Shown in pieces: positions 58,403 through 64,000 of a DNA stretch of 64,000 bases. The notes beneath the pieces are model-generated. The model was not told where the DNA came from. It made no database searches and worked only from the letters and a program-made list of their open reading frames with translations. The translations under genes were made by a program, and so were the position numbers. Source of the stretch: Cellulosimicrobium arenosum (GTDB lineage Bacteria > Actinomycetota > Actinomycetes > Actinomycetales > Cellulomonadaceae); NCBI RefSeq assembly GCF_014837295.1, contig NZ_JACYHB010000001.1, positions 310,001 to 374,000 of the forward strand, written 5' to 3'. Position 1 is the stretch's first letter, and each line of letters starts with the position of its first letter.

Positions 58403-59140
58403 CTACCTCCAGCGGTCGCGCCACCGTTCCCACGGCGGCGAGACCGCCCAGTTGAGTCGTAACGTCCGCCACGCGCGGTCCATGCGCCGCCGACGCTGGA
58501 GCCGTCCGCGCAGCGACCGTGCCGAGCACCCCACGCGCCAGCCCCGGTCCAGGCGCGGGGTGCGGCGAGCGCCGAGCCGGAACGCGAGGTCGAGGTCGTC
58601 GTGCACCTCGGCGTCGTCGCGCACCGCGTGCTCGCGCACCGCCGACCACGTCGTGGTGCGCACCGCCATGCACGAGCCCCACAGGGCGGTGTGCCCGAGC
58701 GCCAGCAGGCCCAGGACGTAGTACGTGCCCAGGTAGGCGATGGAGACCACGGTCCGCAGCCCGCGCGGCAGGTCGTGGAAGACCCCGGTCCCGGTCAGTG
58801 CGTCGAGGTCCGGGTCGCTGGTCATGCGCCGGACGATCGTGGCGACCCAGTAGGGGTCCGGTCGCGAGTCCGCGTCGAGCCTGCCGATGATCTCGCCCTT
58901 CGCGGCGTCGTACCCCGCGGCCGCGGCGGACGGGATGCCGACGCGCGGCTCGTGCACGACGGTGGCGCCCCACCGGTGCGCGACGGCGGCCGAGCCGTCC
59001 GACGACCCGTTGTCGACGACGACCACCTCGAGCGGCGCGACCGTCTGGCCCGCGAGCAGCGCGAGACAACGGTCCAGGGCGACGGCGTCGTCGCGGACGG
59101 GGATGACCACGGAGACCCGCAGCGCGTCGTCGGGCCTCAT
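58403..59140 (-). CDS. Family 2 glycosyltransferase
   Basis: 245 residues. GT-A fold: RVSVVIPVRDDAVALDRCL, VVVDNGSSDGSAAVAHRWGA, metal motif GRLDADSRPDPYW and the acceptor region DDAEVHDDLDLAFRLG. One hydrophobic patch (AYLGTYYVLGLLALG) suggests membrane association. ATG 59140 overlaps the preceding membrane gene (ATGA), so the two are coupled and may act on a lipid-linked or surface glycan. Sugar and acceptor unknown. Confidence 0.92.
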   Translation of the reverse strand: MRPDDALRVSVVIPVRDDAVALDRCLALLAGQTVAPLEVVVVDNGSSDGSAAVAHRWGATVVHEPRVGIPSAAAAGYDAAKGEIIGRLDADSRPDPYWVATIVRRMTSDPDLDALTGTGVFHDLPRGLRTVVSIAYLGTYYVLGLLALGHTALWGSCMAVRTTTWSAVREHAVRDDAEVHDDLDLAFRLGARRTPRLDRGWRVGCSARSLRGRLQRRRRMDRAWRTLRLNWAVSPPWERWRDRWR

Positions 59141-59760
59141 CGGCGTCCGCCCGCGGGCGGACGCGTCGTCAGCACCAAGCCCGCGAGCGCCGACCCGACC
59201 AGCCCTGCGGCGAGGTCGACGACCGTGTCGGTGTAGCCGACGCCGATGCGGTCGTCGAGGTAGGTGTGCCCGGCCCACTCGCCGATCTCCCACAGGATCG
59301 CGACCACCGCGCCGAGGCCGGTCGTGAGCACGACCGTGGCGAGGCGCGGGCCGCCGGATGCCGCGACCTCGGGACCGGGCACCACACCGCGTCGGACGAC
59401 GAGCACCACGGACATGACCGCGATGAGTCCCGTGCACGCGGCGTGCACGGGCAGGTCGAGCCAGGGGAGCGCGCGGTACCAGTCGAGCTGCGCGGCCCAC
59501 GCGGCGACGAGCAGCGCGAGGCCGTACGCGACGTCGAGCACGGTCGGGGCGCCGAGCGCGCGGGGGATCACGACTCCGCCCAGGACGAGCAGGAACAGGG
59601 CGGCCGCGACCCCGCCGAGCGCGAGGAACGCGACCACGACGCTGACCAGCGCCGCCACGCGCACCACGTCACCGGGGACGAACCCGCCCAGACGGGCACG
59701 CAGCCCCGAAGGGCCGGTCGATCTCGCCATCCGCACTACCACCTGCTGCGTCGTGCTCAC
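59137..59760 (-). CDS. DUF2238 (YjdF-like) membrane protein
   Basis: 207 residues, about five or six helices. The family motif block is present: LDWYRALPWLDLPVHAACTGL, LWEIGEWAGHTYLDD and GYTDTVVDLAAGLVGS. The Trp/His/Asp/Glu residues inside helices are conserved in this family of unknown function. Operon with the glycosyltransferase. Confidence 0.85.
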   Translation of the reverse strand: MSTTQQVVVRMARSTGPSGLRARLGGFVPGDVVRVAALVSVVVAFLALGGVAAALFLLVLGGVVIPRALGAPTVLDVAYGLALLVAAWAAQLDWYRALPWLDLPVHAACTGLIAVMSVVLVVRRGVVPGPEVAASGGPRLATVVLTTGLGAVVAILWEIGEWAGHTYLDDRIGVGYTDTVVDLAAGLVGSALAGLVLTTRPPAGGRR

Positions 59761-59922
59761 CGCTGCCTCGACGGCGCCGAGGAGGTGCCGGAAGTCTCAC
59801 ACCGCGCGCACCCGCTCGCACGGGGTCGGACGCCCTCGGGGCGAGGGGCGGCCGGAGCGGCCGCAGCGGTCGCGGACGCCGATGGCGAGCCGGCTCCGCC
59901 GCGGTGCTCACCTGCGGAGGGC

Positions 59923-60261
59923 TCAGATCGTCCGCACGGGGACCTCGCCCGCGTCCTGCGCGGAGGTGCCGAGCGTGGCGGCCGGGACGGACCGGACGGT
60001 GAGCAGGTCCCCGGTGGCGAGGTCGCCGTCCCCCGAGCGGTCGACGTGGACGCGCACCGTCGCGTCGGCCGGGACGTCGTCGACGTCGATCGCGAACGCG
60101 AGGTGGCCGCCTGCGACCACGTCCACACCCCGCAGCACCACCTCCGCGAGCCGGACGGAGGAGACGTCCTGGAGCGTGGTGTCCTCGACCGACACGTGCA
60201 CGGTCGCGACGCCGGCCGCAGCGTCGTCCGGGACGGTGACGGTGCCGAAGAGCGTGCTCAT
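59923..60261 (-). CDS. YbaY/YscW-like small protein of the ATP-grasp operon
   Basis: 112 residues, one beta-sandwich domain: GTVTVPDDAAAGVATVHVSV, EDTTLQDVSSVRLAEVVLRG, then LAFAIDVDDVPADATVRVHVD and DGDLATGDLLTVRSVP. The pattern resembles YbaY-type domains but there is no lipobox or signal peptide. ATG 60261 overlaps the ATP-grasp stop (ATGA), so it belongs to the system. It could be a chaperone, inhibitor or substrate; unknown. Confidence 0.75.
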   Translation of the reverse strand: MSTLFGTVTVPDDAAAGVATVHVSVEDTTLQDVSSVRLAEVVLRGVDVVAGGHLAFAIDVDDVPADATVRVHVDRSGDGDLATGDLLTVRSVPAATLGTSAQDAGEVPVRTI

Positions 60262-61217
60262 GCTGCCACCATCGCACGGTCGCGACGTGCGAGCGTCGTG
60301 ACGACGGCGTCCGTGATCGGCAGTCCGGTGAGGTCCTCGCAGAACTGCCACAACCCGGCCGGGTTGACCTCGAAGAACACGTGCTCCCCGTCCGGCCGGC
60401 GCCGAAGGTCCACCGCCCCGTACACGAGCCCGAGGCGGTCCATGAGCGCCCGCACCCGGCGCAGGACGTGGTCGGGGAGCGTGATCGGGCGGACCGCCGC
60501 CTCGTCGAGCACCATGCGCATGTCGCTGGGCAGGCTGGTGCCGGTCGCGTCGATCTCGGTGGTGAACGCCTCTCCGTCGACCATCGTGACGCGCAGGTCC
60601 ACGCCCGGGACGTACTCCTGGAGGATCGTCGGTGCGAACCGCACCTGGTCGAGGCGCTCCACGTCGGCATCGTCGAGCACGTGCGTCTCGCGCCAGGCGT
60701 CCGCCCGGGCGATGAACGCCTTCGTCACGACCCGACCCGGGCCCGTCGCGGCGACGAACTCCCGTGCCCGTGCCGGGTCGCGCGTGACGACGGTGCGCGC
60801 CAGCGTGAGGCCCAGGTCCGCGGCGACCGCCCACTGCCAGGGCTTGTGGTGCGCCGCGGCGTCGGAGGTCGGGTCGTTGACCCACCGCAGCGGGAGGGCG
60901 GCGACCACGCCCTCGAAGACCTCCGCGAGCTCGCTGCTCGCGAACTCGGCCGCGGCCGGGTCGGTGATCGAGGGGTCCACGGGTGTTCCGCGCAGCCGCC
61001 GCCACCAACCGGTCGTCGCGTGCCGCAGGTCGTGGGTTCCGTCGGGCGTGACGAGCCGGAGGTCCGCGGGGACGCCCGTGGCGTGGCCGAGCTCGAGGGA
61101 CGTGGTGGACCCGAGGGTCGACGTGTCCAGGAGCACCACGTCGTGGCCGAGCGCCCGCAGGCGCTCGACCACGACGGCGGTGTGGTCGTCCTGAGGAAAG
61201 CTGACGACGAGGATCAC
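60258..61217 (-). CDS. MvdC/MvdD-family ATP-grasp ligase
   Basis: 319 residues. N-terminal Rossmann-like pre-ATP-grasp domain (ILVVSFPQDDHTAVVVERLRA), central ATP-binding region (KPWQWAVAADLGL, GRVVTKAFIA, ILQEYVPGVDLRV) and the C-terminal metal-binding FFEVNPAGLWQFCEDLTGLPI that is typical of the microviridin/graspetide ligases. These join Asp/Glu side chains to Ser/Thr/Lys side chains in a precursor. GTG 61217 starts 2 nt after the astacin stop. No small precursor peptide is apparent; the astacin's repetitive tail or the YbaY-like protein are candidates. Confidence 0.88.
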   Translation of the reverse strand: MILVVSFPQDDHTAVVVERLRALGHDVVLLDTSTLGSTTSLELGHATGVPADLRLVTPDGTHDLRHATTGWWRRLRGTPVDPSITDPAAAEFASSELAEVFEGVVAALPLRWVNDPTSDAAAHHKPWQWAVAADLGLTLARTVVTRDPARAREFVAATGPGRVVTKAFIARADAWRETHVLDDADVERLDQVRFAPTILQEYVPGVDLRVTMVDGEAFTTEIDATGTSLPSDMRMVLDEAAVRPITLPDHVLRRVRALMDRLGLVYGAVDLRRRPDGEHVFFEVNPAGLWQFCEDLTGLPITDAVVTTLARRDRAMVAA

Positions 61218-61219
61218 CG

Positions 61220-62551
61220 TCAGATCCCGGCCTCGGTGGCGGCCTGCTCGGCGAGGGCCGCCACGGACTCACGGACCGCCTCGAGCGCGGTGGTGATCTC
61301 CGCGAGCGCGACGGCGAGATCTGCCGCGGTCAGGCCGGTCGTCCCGTCCTGGTCCATGCCGTTCTGCTGCGCGACGGCCGCCTGGTAGCGGCTGACGAAG
61401 TCGCTGTCCCGCCCGAGGACGAACGGGAGGGAGCGACCGAGCGCAGGGTTGATCACGAGGCTTCCGGGCCGGAGCGGCTCGACGACCTCCCGGATGGTCG
61501 GCTGCACGTCGCGCAGCGGCTTGACCGGGTCGCGCAGCGGCTTGACCGGGTCGCGAAGCGGCTTGGCGACCTCGCGGACCGGTTCCTTGACGGACTCTCG
61601 CAGGATCTCCTTGATCGTGGTCACCGGGTCGAGCACGGGCTCCTTGACGTTGTCCTTGAACGTCGTCTTGGGCCAGGCCAGGCCCGGGTACATGACCTTC
61701 AGCCCGGCGACGTCGCCGGCGGACAGGGAGTCGCGCTGCCCGATCACCGTGCCCGCGGGGACGCTGCCGATCGGCACGAGCGTCGGCTGCCCGTTCTTCG
61801 AGAACGCGGTGGTGGGGTAGTGCATGATCGAGCCGTAGTCGTAGGCGCCGAGGTCGTCGCCGTCGCTGATGTGCTGGTTGAAGTTGTGCTCCTTGCCCGA
61901 CTCGATGTTCACCCAGTTCACCTGCACGAACGCGTCGCGGTCCTCCCGCGACTGCTCGTGCCACAGGCCGAACGCGTGCCCGATCTCGTGGATGGTGTTG
62001 CCCACGGTGCAGCCGGAGCCGAGCGTGATGTCCTGCCGGCTCGAGCGGCGTCCGACGGCCGAGCTGCAGCCGCCTCCGTCCACGAACCGGACGTAGTCGC
62101 TCTCGCCGTTGCGGGGGACGAGGCGCAGCGGGGTCTTGGCGTGCCAGTGCGCGATCGCGTTGTGCACGCGGGACGGGTTGGACAGGCCACCATCGATCTC
62201 GTAGGGGATGACCCCGTTCGGCCAGCGGAACTGCGCGCCGCTGATCCCGACGGCCTGGAGGATCTCCGCACCTTCTTCGTCCGAGGTGAGGGTGGCGACG
62301 TCGCGCGCCTGGGCTTGCGCCACGGTGCCGATGACGATGTCGCCCTCGACGACCGCGAGCCCGTCGACCTCTGCCCACACCATGGGCAACGACGCGAAGC
62401 CGTACCCGTCGACCAGCGCGGTCCCGCCGACCGGTCCGGTGGCCTGCTCGCACGCGGGGTGCTTGCCCGGTGGCGGCTTGGTGCCCGACGTCGTGCGTCT
62501 GCTGCGGGTGGAGCCCGACGATCCGCTCCCCGTCGTCTTCTTCTCGGCCAT
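61220..62551 (-). CDS. M12A (astacin-like) metalloprotease with repetitive C-terminal tail
   Basis: 443 residues. ATG 62551 with GGAAGGAAG five nt upstream; no signal peptide. The N-terminal 35 residues are Ser/Thr/Lys-rich and disordered, then a propeptide-like region. The catalytic domain is about 105-290: HEIGHAFGLWHE (188-199; three zinc His and catalytic Glu) and Met-turn SIMHYPTTAF (241-250). Residues 297-365 form a charged tail with repeats of K-E-P-V and K-P-L-R-D-P-V, followed by VVNPA-like INPALGRSLPFVLG and a C-terminal coiled segment. Head of the operon with the ATP-grasp ligase and YbaY-like protein. Confidence 0.9.
   Translation of the reverse strand: MAEKKTTGSGSSGSTRSRRTTSGTKPPPGKHPACEQATGPVGGTALVDGYGFASLPMVWAEVDGLAVVEGDIVIGTVAQAQARDVATLTSDEEGAEILQAVGISGAQFRWPNGVIPYEIDGGLSNPSRVHNAIAHWHAKTPLRLVPRNGESDYVRFVDGGGCSSAVGRRSSRQDITLGSGCTVGNTIHEIGHAFGLWHEQSREDRDAFVQVNWVNIESGKEHNFNQHISDGDDLGAYDYGSIMHYPTTAFSKNGQPTLVPIGSVPAGTVIGQRDSLSAGDVAGLKVMYPGLAWPKTTFKDNVKEPVLDPVTTIKEILRESVKEPVREVAKPLRDPVKPLRDPVKPLRDVQPTIREVVEPLRPGSLVINPALGRSLPFVLGRDSDFVSRYQAAVAQQNGMDQDGTTGLTAADLAVALAEITTALEAVRESVAALAEQAATEAGI
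61509..61569 (-). repeat. Tandem 21-bp repeat in the astacin tail
   Basis: Two identical 21-bp units (61509-61529 and 61530-61550) plus a diverged third (61551-61569) encode successive PLRDPVK heptads. Identity at the DNA level points to recent expansion of the tail. Confidence 0.85.
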
Positions 62552-62701
62552 CGGATCTTCCTTCCTCGATCCACGGCGCGTGTGGCCCCGTCGTGGGCGG
62601 AGCACGGCGCTCCTACGGAGAGGGAGGGGACGACGCCGCCCGGTGATGCGGCCCGGGATCGTCCGACCGCCCGGCGACGGGCCGTCGACGCGCCGAAGGC
62701 C

Positions 62702-63151
62702 TCAGCCGCAGGTGTCGCAGACGCCCGTGGCGGGGAGCGTCATGAAGCACGTGGGGCACACGGGCGCCGGCCGCTCCGGCTCGGACGTGCGGCGCGCGGC
62801 CGTCGTGCGAGGTGCCCGAGGCGTGGACGGCGCGGCGCGGCGCGCGCGCGGTGCCGGAGCCGGCGGCGCGGTGACAGGTCCGGTCGCGTCGAACCCACGC
62901 TTGCGCAGGATCGTCACGGCGTCGACCGTGCTGCCCGCCAGCTCGTCGGCCGTGGCCGTGCGGCCCGTCGCGAACTTGTGCGCGACGCCGAGGACCGCCC
63001 GCGCGTCGTACTCGTGGCCTTCGTGCTCGAGCGACTCCCGGACCGTCCGCGTGAACCCGTAGACACCCAGGAAGTTCTGGGCCCCGCGGTCGTCGTACTC
63101 GGCGATCGCGGCGAGGATGTGCTGGCGGGTCACGGCGGAGAAGGTAGCCAT
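62702..63151 (-). CDS. ScoMcrA head-domain-like protein with C-terminal zinc ribbon
   Basis: 149 residues. Residues 1-90 (VTRQHILAAIAEYDDRGAQN, FLGVYGF, HEGHEYDARAVLGVAHKFATG) resemble the N-terminal head domain of Streptomyces ScoMcrA and of other actinobacterial proteins. A Pro/Ala/Arg-rich linker follows, and a four-Cys zinc ribbon (CPTCFMTLPATGVCDTC) ends the protein. No nuclease domain is present. It may bind nucleic acid; function unknown. The 150-nt gap to the astacin gene argues against a shared operon. Confidence 0.8.
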   Translation of the reverse strand: MATFSAVTRQHILAAIAEYDDRGAQNFLGVYGFTRTVRESLEHEGHEYDARAVLGVAHKFATGRTATADELAGSTVDAVTILRKRGFDATGPVTAPPAPAPRARRAAPSTPRAPRTTAARRTSEPERPAPVCPTCFMTLPATGVCDTCG

Positions 63152-63254
63152 CCCACGAGCCTAGTCCGGCCCCGGAGGGGCCCAGGACCCGGATGCGCGA
63201 CGGGCCCGTGTGGGGAAGGACACGGGTCCGGCACCTGCCCCGGTGCCGCGTCGG

Positions 63255-64000
63255 TCAGGGCTGATCCTCCGGTGGACCGGAGGCGCGCCCGCCGAGCGCG
63301 GCCCGCACCCGCGCTCTGCGGGCGTAGTACTGCGGGCCGAAGCGACGGCGTGCCCGCGCGAGACGGCCGGGACGTCCCGCGTACCGCCGCCGTGCCCAGA
63401 ACGAGGAGGGCTTGGCGAGCCGGATCGCCCCGACGGTCGCGACCAGCGGCACGACGATGCCGATCAGCCCGGTCGCGAGCTTGCCCTTGAGCAGGCACAC
63501 GAACGCGAGCGCGAGGTGCGCGACGACGACGACCGTGTAGAGCGTCCAGAAGGACGAGCCGCCGGACGACGCGTCTGTCGTGACCCCGACGGGCGAGCCC
63601 GAGAACAGCAGCGCGGCCCCGAGCGCGCCGCCGACGAGGATCGCGTCGATCGACCGCTGCCCCTCCTCGCTCCAGTACACGTCGTCCAGGTAGAACCACA
63701 GCGCGAACTCGTCGAGCGCGAGCGCAGCGCCCGCTCCGAACAGGAGGGCGAGGAGCTCCGTCCACGGGTGCCCGGGGGAGTAGCGGAACTGGAGCATCCC
63801 GGTGAGGAGCACGAGCAGGATGCCCCACACCTGGTGGTGCACGTGCACGCCACCGATCGTCAGGTCGCCGAGGAGGCGCCGGCGCGGCCGTGCCCCGGTC
63901 GGCGCGGGCTCCTGCTCGGTCGAGGACCGCGCCCGGATCCGGCGCGTCACCGACCGCACGACGACGAACGTCACCACGAACCCGACCAGCGCGGCGAGCG
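63255..64000 (-). CDS. Membrane protein, N-terminus cut by window edge
   Basis: At least 248 residues; the open frame continues past the right edge with a hydrophobic segment (LAALVGFVVTFVVV), so GTG 63977 is probably not the true start. About six helices. Noteworthy are VHVHHQVWGILLVL, ALALDEFALWFYLDDVYW and an Arg-rich cytoplasmic C-terminus (RRRYAGRPGRLARARRRFG). The His/Asp/Glu residues within helices suggest metal or proton handling, but I do not recognise a characterised family. Confidence 0.8.
   Translation of the reverse strand, partial: LAALVGFVVTFVVVRSVTRRIRARSSTEQEPAPTGARPRRRLLGDLTIGGVHVHHQVWGILLVLLTGMLQFRYSPGHPWTELLALLFGAGAALALDEFALWFYLDDVYWSEEGQRSIDAILVGGALGAALLFSGSPVGVTTDASSGGSSFWTLYTVVVVAHLALAFVCLLKGKLATGLIGIVVPLVATVGAIRLAKPSSFWARRRYAGRPGRLARARRRFGPQYYARRARVRAALGGRASGPPEDQP

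Overview
The window is very GC-rich and almost fully coding. It looks like chromosome of an actinobacterium of the order Micrococcales, most likely a Cellulomonas-like genus. The evidence is the set and order of genes: rbpA and whiA, the whiA-yvcK-rapZ-uvrC block followed by gap-pgk-tpiA-secG, an OpcA-dependent oxidative pentose phosphate operon (tkt-tal-zwf-opcA-pgl), ctaB divergent from tkt, xerD-parA-scpA-scpB-rluB-aroH-cmk-plsC-der, and a mycothiol-dependent formaldehyde dehydrogenase. Species cannot be assigned from the sequence alone.

Layout. 1-31.6 kb is conserved core: nucleotide excision repair (uvrA, uvrC), envelope and carbon regulators (rapZ, yvcK, whiA), lower glycolysis, SecG, RbpA, the pentose phosphate operon, haem O synthase, chromosome condensation and recombination (xerD, parA, scpAB), then rRNA pseudouridylation, chorismate mutase, CMP kinase, an acyltransferase and the ribosome GTPase Der. 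From 31.6 kb the content becomes accessory: a phosphodiester-glycosidase protein with a leader like those of contractile-injection cargo; a two-gene cohesin/dockerin surface system; a cold-shock gene; a winged-helix protein of the AlkX/YcaQ superfamily; a secreted SGNH esterase; and a GntR/MFS pair. A tRNA-Pro(GGG) at 42.9 kb is followed by a strong terminator and a transposase relic. Next come the mycothiol detoxification pair and the conserved trio histidine phosphatase / DUF3090 / SCO1664. After the trio lies a low-GC segment with an orphan membrane gene, closed by a decayed second copy of the SCO1664 3' end. The right part carries an SDR/XRE pair, small enzymes, an ABC-F protein, a sulfide:quinone-reductase-like protein, a glycosyltransferase, and a tight operon of astacin-like metalloprotease, MvdD-like ATP-grasp ligase and YbaY-like protein.

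Most notable systems. (1) A sortase-anchored cohesin protein lies directly upstream of a secreted amidase carrying a dockerin, so the amidase could be docked on the cell wall in a minimal cellulosome-like arrangement. (2) The astacin/ATP-grasp/YbaY operon suggests a peptide- or protein-modifying (graspetide-like) system; the astacin tail has K/R-D/E-rich repeats that are candidate substrates. (3) The SCO1664 3' end is duplicated around foreign-looking DNA, and mshC is absent from its usual downstream place.

Regulatory signals that can be read directly include a LexA-like box in front of uvrA, a palindrome abutting the GntR start, a LacI-type operator in front of the SGNH esterase, a recurring TANNNT hexamer 6-7 nt upstream of many start codons (leaderless transcription), and several strong hairpin terminators.
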